A stretch of 36,173 nt of DNA, from assembly GCF_000420825.1 (NCBI RefSeq), contig NZ_ATVR01000035.1, positions 1 through 36,173 of the forward strand. Reading direction: 5' to 3'. Positions 25,025-34,013 of this stretch are shown here, one piece after another (position 1 is the stretch's first letter; every line of letters begins with the position of its first letter). A program made the position numbers and the translations under genes. The notes under the pieces were generated by a model. The model searched no databases. It was given only the letters and a program-made list of their open reading frames with translations, and was not told the origin of the DNA. Origin of the DNA: Butyrivibrio sp. AE2015. Its GTDB lineage: Bacteria > Bacillota > Clostridia > Lachnospirales > Lachnospiraceae.

Positions 25025-25083
25025 TGGCAAGGGCGCCAAAACAATGATCCGAGTAATCGTTTGTTTTGTGCGCCATTTTTGTT
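25025..25083 (+). promoter_or_regulatory. glnA leader attenuator with ANTAR-type hairpin
   Basis: A first hairpin TGGC-AAGGGC-GCCA (25025-25038) has a six-base loop with A in position 1 and G in position 4, as in RNAs bound by ANTAR antiterminators. Its 3' half is also needed by a larger terminator (stem GGCGC...GCGCC, 25032-25074, plus a T-tract at 25076-25080). The two structures exclude each other. A second short hairpin (25045-25059) has a 7-base loop and fits the motif only partly. An ANTAR protein is encoded directly after glnA. Confidence 0.6.
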
Positions 25084-25094
25084 AGGAGGGAAAA

Positions 25095-26411
25095 ATGAGC
25101 AAGTATACCAGAGAGGATATCATACGTATTGTTGATGAAGAGGATGTGGCTTTTATCAGGCTCCAGTTCTGCGATCTTTTCGGAGTTCCCAAGAATATAG
25201 CGATTCCTTCAAGCGGACTTGAAAAGGCTCTTGATAACAAGTATGCCTTTGACGGAATTTCTGTTGAGGGATTTGTCAGAAATGAAGAGAGCGATATGTA
25301 TCTTTATCCTGATCTTGATAGCTTTGAGATATATCCTTGGAGACCACAGGCAGGAAAGGTGGCCCGTATGTTCTGCAACGTCTACACTGCAGATAACAAG
25401 CCTTTTTCAGGTGATCCAAGGCACGTTTTAAAACAGGTAGTTGAAAAGGCTAATGGAATGGGACTTAACATAAAGGTAAATCCGCTTCCGGAGTTCTTTT
25501 TATTTGATTACGACGACAACGGCCAGCCTACTACAGGCACCAAGGAAAGGGCCGGATATTTTGATGTTGCGCCTCTCGACCAGGGCGAGAATGTCAGAAG
25601 AGAGATCATCCTTAATCTTGAAGAGATGGGCTTTAATATCTCATCCTCACATCACGAGATTGCCCCTGCACAGCATGAAATCCAGTTTGGCGGTGAAGAA
25701 GCTGTAAGAGCAGCTGACATGGTCATGACTTTCAGAATGGCAGTTAAAACTATCGCCAAAAAGCACGGCCTCTATGCCACATTTATGCCAAAGCCTGTTG
25801 AAGGTATCAGCGGTTCCGGAATGCACATGAGCTTTATTGCAGAGGACAAAGACGGAAAGAATATCTTTGCAGATGAAAGCGGAGCCTTATCTGAGACTGC
25901 AAAACAGTTTGTTGCAGGTATTCTCTATCATGTAAAGGGAATGACGCTCATAACCAACCCTATAGTGAATTCATATAAGAGATTAGTACCTGGGTATGAT
26001 GCGCCAGTTGACATATCCTGGTCTTCAAATTCAGCAAACAGAAGCGCTCTTATACGCATATCAAGTGATCTTGACCTAAATCCTCAGGTTGAAGTAAGAA
26101 ATCCCGACGCAACCTGTAACCCATATCTTGCCATAGCTCTTTTGCTGGCAGCAGGTCTTGATGGTATTGAAAAGAAAATGACACCACCTGAAGCTGTTTC
26201 CACAAGAAATGGCGGAGCAGAAAAAGAGCTCGATGTCCTTCCCTTGACACTTGGCGAAGCAATTTATGCTTATCAGTCAGACTCATTTGTAAAAGGAGTT
26301 CTTGGAGATGAGATCTACAACAAGGTGCTCACAGCCAAGAAGGCAGAGTGGAAGGAATTCAGAACCTGTGTAACAAAATGGGAAATTGATAAGTATCTCA
26401 ATAATTTCTGA
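25095..26411 (+). CDS. glnA: Glutamine synthetase type I
   Basis: A 438-residue cytosolic enzyme that makes glutamine from glutamate, ammonia and ATP as a dodecamer. The N-terminal domain (FDGISVEGFVRNEESDMYLYPD) and catalytic motifs (EIAPAQHEIQFG, GSGMHMSF, NPDATCNPYLAIALLLAAG) are intact. The length and absence of an extra ~25-residue insert fit the Gram-positive GSI-alpha group, which is normally not controlled by adenylylation. The ribosome binding site is AGGAGGG. Expression is probably set by leader antitermination, with the downstream ANTAR protein as the candidate factor. Confidence 0.95.
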   Translation: MSKYTREDIIRIVDEEDVAFIRLQFCDLFGVPKNIAIPSSGLEKALDNKYAFDGISVEGFVRNEESDMYLYPDLDSFEIYPWRPQAGKVARMFCNVYTADNKPFSGDPRHVLKQVVEKANGMGLNIKVNPLPEFFLFDYDDNGQPTTGTKERAGYFDVAPLDQGENVRREIILNLEEMGFNISSSHHEIAPAQHEIQFGGEEAVRAADMVMTFRMAVKTIAKKHGLYATFMPKPVEGISGSGMHMSFIAEDKDGKNIFADESGALSETAKQFVAGILYHVKGMTLITNPIVNSYKRLVPGYDAPVDISWSSNSANRSALIRISSDLDLNPQVEVRNPDATCNPYLAIALLLAAGLDGIEKKMTPPEAVSTRNGGAEKELDVLPLTLGEAIYAYQSDSFVKGVLGDEIYNKVLTAKKAEWKEFRTCVTKWEIDKYLNNF

Positions 26412-26425
26412 TCGAGGCAGTTTGG

Positions 26426-26974
26426 GTGAATATTATCGTAGCTTTTGCAAAGCCTGAGGATGCTCAGAACATAAAAAGCATATTGCTGCGTGGCGGATAT
26501 GACAATGTCATTGCCTGCACAACTGGTGTAAAGGCGCTTTCAGCCATGGAGGATCTGGGAAGCGGAGTCATAGTATGTGGCTACCGCTTAAGTGACATGC
26601 TCTATTCCGATCTTGCAGAGGACCTTCCCGGGTATTTTCAGATGCTCATGGTTGCCTCCGCCGATAAAGCGCCCTTTGACAATTTTGGAGAAAAACTCAT
26701 GTTTTTGCCATCACCTTTCTCCAAGGCAGATCTCTATTCTACGATAAATATGATGATTGAGGGAGTAACTCTTTCCCGTAAAAGAGCAAAACAAAAAAGA
26801 CTGAATAAAAGTGAAGCTGATAAAAAGACTATCTCCAAGGCAAAAGAGCTACTGATGGAAAGACATCATATGACTGAGCCTGAGGCACATAAGTATCTAC
26901 AGAAATGTGCGATGAATTCGGGAACAACAATGCTTGAAGCTGCCGAGATGGTGATCTCTCTAAATAGTATCTAA
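26426..26974 (+). CDS. ANTAR-domain antiterminator with pseudo-receiver
   Basis: 182 residues from GTG 26426, 14 bases after glnA. The N-terminal part resembles a receiver domain, but the expected phosphoacceptor position reads GVIVCGYRLSD with no aspartate on the strand end, so it may not be phosphorylated. Residues about 125-182 (TISKAKELLMERHHMTEPEA, then LEAAEMVISL) are an ANTAR RNA-binding domain. ANTAR proteins stabilise paired hairpins to prevent termination. Adjacency to glnA and the leader structure suggest it acts on glnA in a nitrogen-responsive circuit. Confidence 0.85.
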   Translation: MNIIVAFAKPEDAQNIKSILLRGGYDNVIACTTGVKALSAMEDLGSGVIVCGYRLSDMLYSDLAEDLPGYFQMLMVASADKAPFDNFGEKLMFLPSPFSKADLYSTINMMIEGVTLSRKRAKQKRLNKSEADKKTISKAKELLMERHHMTEPEAHKYLQKCAMNSGTTMLEAAEMVISLNSI

Positions 26975-27008
26975 GAATAATACTCACCAAAAGAACTTAA
27001 TATATAAG

Positions 27009-27097
27009 CGGAGTTGAGGGGATTTGAACCCCTGCGCCGGACGAGCCGACCTACCGGATTTCGAATCCGGACCCTTCAACCACTTGGGTACAACTCC
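27009..27097 (-). tRNA. tRNA-Ser (anticodon CGA)
   Basis: On the minus strand the acceptor stem GGAGTTG/CAACTCC encloses an anticodon arm CCGGA-TTCGAAA-TCCGG (anticodon CGA, codon UCG), a long variable arm typical of serine tRNAs and a T-arm with GGTTCAAATCC. The 3' CCA is not encoded. It is antisense to its flanking genes. Confidence 0.95.
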
Positions 27098-27105
27098 GTA
27101 TATGA

Positions 27106-27133
27106 CCGCTGCATAATACCTGCAGCGGTTTTT
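27106..27133 (+). terminator. Terminator on plus strand, leader hairpin for tRNA-Ser on minus strand
   Basis: An 8-bp stem CCGCTGCA/TGCAGCGG followed by TTTTT. It would end the glnA-ANTAR transcript. On the other strand it lies in the tRNA leader. Confidence 0.7.
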
Positions 27134-27162
27134 ATTATACTTTTTTAGCAAACTAGCGTCAA
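27134..27162 (-). promoter_or_regulatory. Predicted SigA promoter of tRNA-Ser
   Basis: On the minus strand, TTGACG (27162-27157), a 17-base spacer and a perfect TATAAT (27139-27134). Confidence 0.75.
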
Positions 27163-27271
27163 TGGATTGGTTTATATTTTGTTTCGATTTTTATTAGCGT
27201 TTTGTTATAGAAGTGTGCGTAAAAACATTATAAAATGTATGTGTAGAAGTGCGTTTTTATAAAGGGGGTTT

Positions 27272-29137
27272 ATGCTAAACAAGAAAAAGATAATAAGAAT
27301 AATCCCATTTTTCTTTTGGCCGGTAATAATACTAGTGGCTTTCTTTTGGGTTTATTCAAATTATGAAAACCTATATCTGAAGAATATTGAGTATAGAGGT
27401 GCTAAAACCACCAGTTATATAGCGGACTCTTTTTTGACATATCTGGGTAATATCGATAATACGCTTAAGTCCTGCGCATCTTCGGCAGAATACATGATGG
27501 CTAAAGGCGCTTCAGAGGAAGAAATCAGGGATTATCTTGTATATGAATCTGAAAACCTTGGAATAACCACAAAAACAGGATCAAGAGGTGTCTTTGGAGT
27601 ATTCAAAGGGAAATTTTTGGATGGCGTTAATTGGAACCCGGATAGTTCTTACGATGCAATCGGGCGTTTATGGTATACCGAGGCAGTCAAAAATGCAGGA
27701 AGGTATGCATTTGTTGGCCCATATTATAACCTTAGGACCCAGGATTATGTGATTACAGTAAGTAAGCTACTGGACGATGGGGAGAGCGTTATTGCTTTTG
27801 CTATTGATTACGCTACCTTTAAGGATATGACAACAAAGCTTATTGGGAAAGATGAGACACGTACAGTTCTCATAATGGACGATAAAGGTGTCGTTATCTG
27901 TAATTCCAAAGATGATGAAATGGGAGTTGATTACTCGGCATCAGAAGACCAGTTTCAACGGGAAATTTACAACGCGTGGAGAAATAATCGCGGAAAGAGT
28001 ACCTATCAGCTTAGGAGCGATGGGTGGAACGATGAGGACTTTATCATATCTCAGAGGCATTTACTGTATAATCTCAACGTTTTGACCATTACAGATGCCA
28101 ATGCTGAGATGGATGAGCTGAAAAAGACAGCATCCTTGCTGGGAGCGGTGCTCTTTTTGGCGCTTATTATCTCTTTTGCCCTGAATCAAAGGAAGTACCA
28201 TAAGGACAATGAATCCTTTATCAACGCCAGAGACCTTAACGCTGTGGCGAACATTTACGAGACAATTGTAAGAATTGATCTGGATAAGGACGAACTTGAA
28301 ATAATCTTTTGCAGGGACTATAGCATTGCAAGTACTCTTGAGGAAGGGCGCTATCACGCACGTGAAACTGTTGCGGAAGTTACGGGTAAATTTGTAGCAG
28401 ACAGATCATATGAGATGATGAGGGAGTTTATGGATTTTTCGTCATTGAATGATAGACTGACAGGCAAACAGACCCTTACTTTAGAGTTCCTGAACTACGA
28501 TCACGTCTGGAATCGTGCCAGATTCTTTGTGGCGGAAAGAGATCAGGATGAGAATGTCACCAGCGTAGTATTCGCAACTGAGGCAATCGATGAAGAAAAG
28601 CGCGTAAGAGATAAGTACCAGTACCTTGCTGAAATTGATCAGCTCACCGGGATCAATAACAGAGGAAGTGGAGAAAGAAAAATCCGTGAACTTCTACAGA
28701 AAAATGTCGGTGGAATGTTCTTCTTGTTTGATGTAGATAAATTCAAGCTTGTAAATGATAACTTTGGCCATGATACAGGAGATGAAGTACTTGTTGGGAT
28801 AGCTGAGAGGATGAAGCGGCTGTTTAGGGAAAAAGATATTGTGATGAGACTTGGCGGTGATGAGTACGCAGCCTACATGCCTGGCGTTTTCAGCAAAGAA
28901 GACGGTGAACTTATCATGAAACGTCTTATAGACAGCGTACATGACATGGATATTAAGAGACTTGAAGGAAGACAGATAGATATCAGTGTTGGTGCTGCCA
29001 TCTATTACCCGACTGACTCGTATTCTTTTGGTGAGTTATACAAAAGAGCTGATAATTGCGCTTATGAGAGTAAAAAGATTCCGGGTTCTGCGGTGACATT
29101 TTATGAGCGTGATGATGAAGAAAGTACTAGAAAATAG
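27272..29137 (+). CDS. Membrane diguanylate cyclase with Cache-type sensor
   Basis: A 621-residue membrane protein. One helix at about 9-28, an extracytoplasmic dCache-like domain (about 30-285; LWYTEAVKNAGRYAFVGPYY, VIAFAIDYATF), a second helix (about 288-305), a PAS-like linker (about 320-430) and a C-terminal GGDEF domain. The signature reads GGDEY at about 528-532, an accepted variant, and a feedback RxxD site (REKD, 519-522) is present, unlike the other two cyclases in the window. It is probably regulated by an external small molecule. The ribosome binding site is AAGGGGG. Confidence 0.88.
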   Translation: MLNKKKIIRIIPFFFWPVIILVAFFWVYSNYENLYLKNIEYRGAKTTSYIADSFLTYLGNIDNTLKSCASSAEYMMAKGASEEEIRDYLVYESENLGITTKTGSRGVFGVFKGKFLDGVNWNPDSSYDAIGRLWYTEAVKNAGRYAFVGPYYNLRTQDYVITVSKLLDDGESVIAFAIDYATFKDMTTKLIGKDETRTVLIMDDKGVVICNSKDDEMGVDYSASEDQFQREIYNAWRNNRGKSTYQLRSDGWNDEDFIISQRHLLYNLNVLTITDANAEMDELKKTASLLGAVLFLALIISFALNQRKYHKDNESFINARDLNAVANIYETIVRIDLDKDELEIIFCRDYSIASTLEEGRYHARETVAEVTGKFVADRSYEMMREFMDFSSLNDRLTGKQTLTLEFLNYDHVWNRARFFVAERDQDENVTSVVFATEAIDEEKRVRDKYQYLAEIDQLTGINNRGSGERKIRELLQKNVGGMFFLFDVDKFKLVNDNFGHDTGDEVLVGIAERMKRLFREKDIVMRLGGDEYAAYMPGVFSKEDGELIMKRLIDSVHDMDIKRLEGRQIDISVGAAIYYPTDSYSFGELYKRADNCAYESKKIPGSAVTFYERDDEESTRK

Positions 29138-29161
29138 CATGGGAGCTGGCGCGCGTATTAC

Positions 29162-29190
29162 TTGGCATTAACTACATTTTTTTGTATAAT
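29162..29190 (+). promoter_or_regulatory. Predicted SigA promoter of the phosphofructokinase gene
   Basis: TTGGCA (29162-29167), 17 bases, then a perfect TATAAT (29185-29190). It leaves a leader of about 55 bases. Confidence 0.7.
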
Positions 29191-29254
29191 TGTCATTGAT
29201 ATGTGCGATTACAAATAGCAATTTAGCATATTTATTCAAAGGAGGCCCATTCAC

Positions 29255-30328
29255 ATGATGAGAATCGGTATGTTGACAAGCGGTGGCGACTGTCAGGCTT
29301 TGAATGCAGCAATGCGCGGCGTTGTAAAGTGTATTGCGCACAGTGGTGAGGAAGTTGAGTTTTACGGTTTTAAGAATGGCTATAAAGGCCTTATTTATGG
29401 CGATTTTAGGATGCTTACTTCCCATGATTTTTCAGGTATTCTGACTAAGGGTGGCACTATTTTAGGTAGTTCCAGAACACCTTTTAAGACAATCAGAGAG
29501 CCTGATGAGAACGGTCTTGATAAAGTTGAGGCTATGAAGCAGAACTACTACAAGCTGCAGCTTGACTGCCTTGTGGTGCTGGGCGGCAATGGTTCTCAGA
29601 AAACAGCAAATCTCTTGAGTGAAGAGGGACTGAATGTGGTATCTCTCCCTAAGACTATCGACAATGATCTTTGGGGAACTGATATGACTTTTGGCTTCCA
29701 AAGCGCTGTTGACGTTGCAACACAGGTTATTGATAACATACATACCACAGCAGATTCTCACGGCCGTGTATTTATCATAGAGGTTATGGGACACAAGGTT
29801 GGATGGCTTACTCTCAATGCAGGACTTGCAGGAGGAGCTGATGTTATTCTGATACCGGAGATCCCTTATGATATTGGCAAGATCTGCGAAGCCATAGAAG
29901 CAAGAGATAAAAGAGGCAGCAGATTTACTATTATAGCGGTTGCTGAAGGAGCAATCTCCAAGAAGGATGCCAAGCTTTCCAAAAAAGAGTACAAGGAAAA
30001 AATGGCAAACTACAAGTACCCTTCAGTTTCATACGAAATTGCAGAAGCTATCCAGAAAAAGAGCGGACATGAAGTAAGAGTAACTGTTCCCGGCCACATG
30101 CAGAGGGGCGGCGCTCCTGATCCATATGACCGCGTATTTGCTTCAAGACTTGGCGCAGAGGCTGGTCAGCTTATTCTCAATAAAGAATTTGGCTATATGG
30201 TAGCTTACAAGAACAGAGAAATTGTAAAGGTTCCTCTTTCTGAAATAGCAGGAAAGCTTAAATATGTATCACCGGATGCCAGCATCATAAAAGAAGCCAA
30301 GATGCTTGGTGTCTGCTTTGGGGATTAA
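29255..30328 (+). CDS. pfkA: 6-phosphofructokinase (GGDC-type, group III-like)
   Basis: A 357-residue glycolytic enzyme phosphorylating fructose 6-phosphate. Motifs: TSGGDCQALNAAMRG at about 8-22, GGNGSQKTAN at 110-119, PKTIDNDLWGTD at about 132-143, and GHMQRGGAPDPYDR near 285. Residues that discriminate the phosphate donor are mixed: Gly113 (as in ATP enzymes, E. coli Gly104) and Lys133 (as in pyrophosphate enzymes), a pair reported for group III ATP enzymes of actinobacteria. Position 112 is Asn where E. coli has Mg-binding Asp103. Donor is therefore uncertain. It has its own promoter and a strong ribosome binding site (AAAGGAGG). Confidence 0.88.
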   Translation: MMRIGMLTSGGDCQALNAAMRGVVKCIAHSGEEVEFYGFKNGYKGLIYGDFRMLTSHDFSGILTKGGTILGSSRTPFKTIREPDENGLDKVEAMKQNYYKLQLDCLVVLGGNGSQKTANLLSEEGLNVVSLPKTIDNDLWGTDMTFGFQSAVDVATQVIDNIHTTADSHGRVFIIEVMGHKVGWLTLNAGLAGGADVILIPEIPYDIGKICEAIEARDKRGSRFTIIAVAEGAISKKDAKLSKKEYKEKMANYKYPSVSYEIAEAIQKKSGHEVRVTVPGHMQRGGAPDPYDRVFASRLGAEAGQLILNKEFGYMVAYKNREIVKVPLSEIAGKLKYVSPDASIIKEAKMLGVCFGD

Positions 30329-30368
30329 ATTGTTATAAAAGTTTTGTTATAGGTGGAAGTTATTTTAA

Positions 30369-31970
30369 ATGGGTTATGTAGCTCTTTACAGAAAATTCAG
30401 ACCTCCTGTCTTTGAGGATGTAAAAGGACAGGATCATATAGTTACAACACTAAAGAATCAGATCAAATCTGACAGAGTTGGACATGCTTACCTGTTCTGC
30501 GGAACTCGCGGAACAGGTAAGACTTCTGTTGCGAAGATTCTTGCCAAGGCAGTCAACTGCGAGCATCCTGTTGATGGAAGCCCTTGCGGTGAATGCGAGA
30601 TGTGCAGGGAGATCGCAGCAGGAAACAGCATGAATGTCATAGAGATAGACGCTGCTTCCAACAACGGTGTTGATAACGTCAGAGAGATCATCGACGAGGT
30701 TTCCTACTCCCCAACAAAGGGTAAAAGAAAAGTCTATATCATCGACGAGGTGCACATGCTTTCAGCAGGTGCTTTTAATGCCCTGCTCAAAACACTTGAG
30801 GAACCGCCGTCATATGTTATGTTCATTCTGGCTACAACAGAAGTTCAAAAGATTCCTATCACTATTTTGTCCAGATGTCAGAGATATGACTTCCACAGGA
30901 TCACCATAGATACCATAGAGGGAAGGCTCCGTGAAGTTGTGGATTCTGAAGGCATTACAGTGGAGGAACGAGCTCTTAGATACATCGCCAAAACTGCTGA
31001 CGGATCCATGAGAGACTCCCTTAGTCTCCTGGATCAGTGCCTTGCCTTTAACTATGGGCAGGAGCTTACCTACGACAAAGTGCTTGGCGTCCTTGGCGCT
31101 GTTGATACAGAAGTTTTCAGCAGACTTTTTAATGCCCTCTACAGACAGGATGCCAATGAGGCACTTACCATTTTGGCAGATATTGTAATACAGGGCAGAG
31201 AGTTAAATCAGTTTGTAAATGATTTTGTCTGGTATCTTAGGAACCTCATGCTTGTTCAGGCATCAGATCAGATGGAGGATGTTATCGACATCTCTTCCGA
31301 TAATCTGAAAGCGCTAAAAGAGCAGGCTGAAGGCGCGGATACAGATACGATCCTCAGATATATCAGGATTTTTTCCGAACTGTCATCACAGCTTAGATAT
31401 GCAACACAAAAACGTATATTAATAGAAATAACATTGATAAAAATGTGCAAACCTCAGATGGACAAAGCTGAAGATGCTCTTGAGGACAGATTAAGAGTTT
31501 TGGAGCAGCACGATGAGGAGAACACCAAGCTTTTAAGAGGAATTCAGTCAGGTCAGGTAGCTGTTGTGGCCGGCGCGTCAGCAGCTCCGGCTGGAAAACC
31601 TGTTTCCCAGGGACAAAAGAAAACCCTGGACAGAGCAGTTCCTGAAGATATAAAAAGACTTGTAAATGACTGGCCAAGGATACTTGCCAGAATGGAAAAC
31701 CCTATGAAGACTTACCTTCAGAAAGCAAGGTTAAGTCTTGGCAACAACGATATTCTGCAGATTGTCTTTGACAATAAGCAGTTATCAGATAAATATTCAA
31801 ATGGTACATCCTCTGAGGAATTGCAGGATGTGCTTGATCAGGCTCTTGGGAAACACGTTGAATTTGAGACCAGATTCATAGAGCCACAGGTTGTATTTGA
31901 AGAAAACTATGTAAATCTACAGGCTATAAATTTTGATATAGTTACTGAGGATGAAGAAAAGGAGAATTAA
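30369..31970 (+). CDS. dnaX: DNA polymerase III subunit gamma/tau
   Basis: A 533-residue clamp-loader ATPase. Walker A GTRGTGKTS is at residues 45-53. The zinc module has Cys64, Cys73, Cys76 and Cys79. Walker B VYIIDEVHML and sensor residues follow in order, then the oligomerisation domain III and a shorter tau-like C-terminal region. It loads the sliding clamp for replication. No slippery run suited to a programmed gamma frameshift is visible in the expected region. It begins the conserved dnaX-ebfC-recR cluster, with 3-base and overlapping junctions downstream. Confidence 0.95.
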   Translation: MGYVALYRKFRPPVFEDVKGQDHIVTTLKNQIKSDRVGHAYLFCGTRGTGKTSVAKILAKAVNCEHPVDGSPCGECEMCREIAAGNSMNVIEIDAASNNGVDNVREIIDEVSYSPTKGKRKVYIIDEVHMLSAGAFNALLKTLEEPPSYVMFILATTEVQKIPITILSRCQRYDFHRITIDTIEGRLREVVDSEGITVEERALRYIAKTADGSMRDSLSLLDQCLAFNYGQELTYDKVLGVLGAVDTEVFSRLFNALYRQDANEALTILADIVIQGRELNQFVNDFVWYLRNLMLVQASDQMEDVIDISSDNLKALKEQAEGADTDTILRYIRIFSELSSQLRYATQKRILIEITLIKMCKPQMDKAEDALEDRLRVLEQHDEENTKLLRGIQSGQVAVVAGASAAPAGKPVSQGQKKTLDRAVPEDIKRLVNDWPRILARMENPMKTYLQKARLSLGNNDILQIVFDNKQLSDKYSNGTSSEELQDVLDQALGKHVEFETRFIEPQVVFEENYVNLQAINFDIVTEDEEKEN

Positions 31971-31973
31971 CAA

Positions 31974-32321
31974 ATGGCAAAACGCGGAGGATTTCCGGGC
32001 GGAGGAATGCCCGGTAACATGAGCAATCTTATGAAACAGGCGCAGAGAATGCAGCGCCAGATGGAGGAAAGCCAGAAAGAGCTTGAGACAAAAGAGTTCA
32101 CAGCAAAAGCCGGTGGCGGTGCAGTTGAGGCAACTGTATTTGGCAACAAAACAGTAAAGAGCATCGTTATCTCACCTGATGCAGTTGATCCTGATGATGT
32201 AGAGATGCTTCAGGATATGATCGTAGCAGCAGTCAACGAAGCAATGAAGCAGGCTGAAGAAGCAAGTGGAGCTATGCTTGGCAAGATGACAGGTGGCCTT
32301 GGCGGAGGATTTCCTTTCTAA
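31974..32321 (+). CDS. ebfC: YbaB/EbfC nucleoid-associated protein
   Basis: A 115-residue DNA-binding dimer. A glycine/methionine-rich start, MSNLMKQAQRMQRQMEESQ and a conserved core (GGGAVEATVFGNKTVKSIVI) match the YbaB/EbfC family found between dnaX and recR. Its stop overlaps the recR start (TAATG). Confidence 0.95.
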   Translation: MAKRGGFPGGGMPGNMSNLMKQAQRMQRQMEESQKELETKEFTAKAGGGAVEATVFGNKTVKSIVISPDAVDPDDVEMLQDMIVAAVNEAMKQAEEASGAMLGKMTGGLGGGFPF

Positions 32322-32920
32322 TGGATCTATACAGCGGACATATTAACCGACTGATCGACGAACTGGCTTCATTGCCCGGAATAGGAGGCAAGTCTGCACA
32401 AAGGCTTGCTTTCTATATTATCAATCTTCCAAAAGACAGGGTTAAGAAGCTGGCAGACTCAATAACAAATGCACGTGAAAATGTGCATTATTGTAAAGTT
32501 TGCTGTACCCTGACAGATGATGACATCTGCCCGATATGCAACAATCCAAACAGAGACCACAAGACCATCATGGTTGTGGAAAATGCGAGAGATCTGGCAG
32601 CATATGAGAAGACTGGAAAGTTTGAAGGGGTATATCATGTTTTACATGGAGCAATTTCACCGATGCTGGGAATTGGCCCTGGTGACATACGTCTCACGGA
32701 GCTAATGCAGAGACTTCAGACAGAAGATGTAGAGGAAGTTATCGTTGCTACCAATTCCAGCCTTGAAGGCGAAACAACTGCTATGTATATAAGCAAACTC
32801 GTTAAACCTACGGGGATAAAGGTTACGAGGATTGCCAGTGGTGTTCCGGTTGGCGGTGATCTTGAATATATTGATGAAGTTACACTTTTAAGAGCGCTTG
32901 AGGGAAGAACAGAACTATAA
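32321..32920 (+). CDS. recR: Recombination mediator protein RecR
   Basis: A 199-residue protein acting with RecO in RecF-pathway repair. It has a helix-hairpin-helix segment (LPGIGGKSAQRLAFYI), a zinc finger (CKVC...CPIC, about 57-72), a Toprim domain (MVVENARDLAAYEKTG) and a C-terminal Walker-like VPVGGDLEYIDEVTL. Its start overlaps the ebfC stop. Confidence 0.96.
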   Translation: MDLYSGHINRLIDELASLPGIGGKSAQRLAFYIINLPKDRVKKLADSITNARENVHYCKVCCTLTDDDICPICNNPNRDHKTIMVVENARDLAAYEKTGKFEGVYHVLHGAISPMLGIGPGDIRLTELMQRLQTEDVEEVIVATNSSLEGETTAMYISKLVKPTGIKVTRIASGVPVGGDLEYIDEVTLLRALEGRTEL

Positions 32921-32944
32921 TCGCACTTAAAATGGAGGAGAATC

Positions 32945-33985
32945 ATGGGAGTAAGAAAAGAACTTGTTGGAAATGCACCTAGTGGAGAGCAGGTACACGC
33001 ATATCATATCAGCAACGACAATATGGAAGTTGTTGTGCTTGATTATGGCTGCATAATCAGAAACATCATAGTTCCTGATAAGAATGGCAATAAAGTAGAT
33101 GTTGCCTTAGGATATGCAGATCTTGAGGGCTATTTTGTAAATGACTGTTTCCTTGGAGCTACAGTCGGACCAACAGCTAACAGAATAGCAAATGCAAAAT
33201 ATAGTATAGAAGGAAGAGAGTTCAGTCTTCCTGTTAATGACGGACCAAACAATCTTCATACAGATATGGAGAAGGGATTCCATAAGCGCGTATGGAAGGG
33301 CGAAGAAAGTGATAATTCAGTTAAATTTACTTTAGAGTCTTCAGATGGCGATATGGGATTTTCAGGAAACAGAGTATTTACGCTCAATGTTTCTTTATCA
33401 AAAGACAATGAGCTGTCTCTTCATTACCATGCTACTAGTGATGCAAAGACACTTATTAATATGACAAACCATTCATACTTTAATCTTGGTGGACACAACT
33501 CAGGAAGTATTCTTGAACATACACTTAAACTTAATGCTGTCGAGTACACACCTGTAATCGATTCAGCAGCAATTCCTACAGGAGAGATTGCTTCAGTAAA
33601 GGGAACACCATTTGATTTTACAGAAGGAAAAACAATCGGCAGAGATGTAAATGCTGATAATGCACAGCTTAAATTTGTAGGTGGATATGATCACAACTTT
33701 GTAGTGGACGGAGCAGATGGCACTCTCAAAGAGTTTGCAGTAGCTTCTTCTCCGGATACAGGAATTACTATGAAATGCTTTACAACACTTCCAGGATTCC
33801 AGCTCTATGTTGGTAATTTCCTTAAGGCCAATAATGCAAAAGATGGTGCAACATATGTACCTAGAAACGGTTTTTGCCTGGAAACACAGTTCTATCCTGA
33901 TTCTATAAACCAGCCATCATTCCCTCAGCCTGTATTTGGTCCTGAGAAGGAATATGATACAGAGACTGTGTATCAGTTTTGCTAA
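32945..33985 (+). CDS. galM: Aldose 1-epimerase (mutarotase)
   Basis: A 346-residue cytosolic enzyme interconverting alpha and beta anomers of hexoses. Motifs: GPTANRIANAKYSIEG near 78, NDGPNNLHTDMEKGFHKRVW near 98-117 (catalytic-side His), TNHSYFNLGGH near 176 and FCLETQFYPDS near 316 (catalytic Glu). The length fits the family. The ribosome binding site AATGGAGGAG is strong. It lies between recR and DUF5711. Confidence 0.93.
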   Translation: MGVRKELVGNAPSGEQVHAYHISNDNMEVVVLDYGCIIRNIIVPDKNGNKVDVALGYADLEGYFVNDCFLGATVGPTANRIANAKYSIEGREFSLPVNDGPNNLHTDMEKGFHKRVWKGEESDNSVKFTLESSDGDMGFSGNRVFTLNVSLSKDNELSLHYHATSDAKTLINMTNHSYFNLGGHNSGSILEHTLKLNAVEYTPVIDSAAIPTGEIASVKGTPFDFTEGKTIGRDVNADNAQLKFVGGYDHNFVVDGADGTLKEFAVASSPDTGITMKCFTTLPGFQLYVGNFLKANNAKDGATYVPRNGFCLETQFYPDSINQPSFPQPVFGPEKEYDTETVYQFC

Positions 33986-34013
33986 ATAATCTATTAGTTA
34001 ACGGAGAAATGCT

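Noticed and set aside
25025..25083. T-box or other riboswitch upstream of glnA
   Set aside because: Too short; no T-box sequence, specifier loop or known aptamer core. The ANTAR-type attenuator explains it better.
30369..31970. Programmed frameshift in dnaX giving gamma
   Set aside because: No A-rich slippery heptamer with a downstream stem is seen in the expected region.
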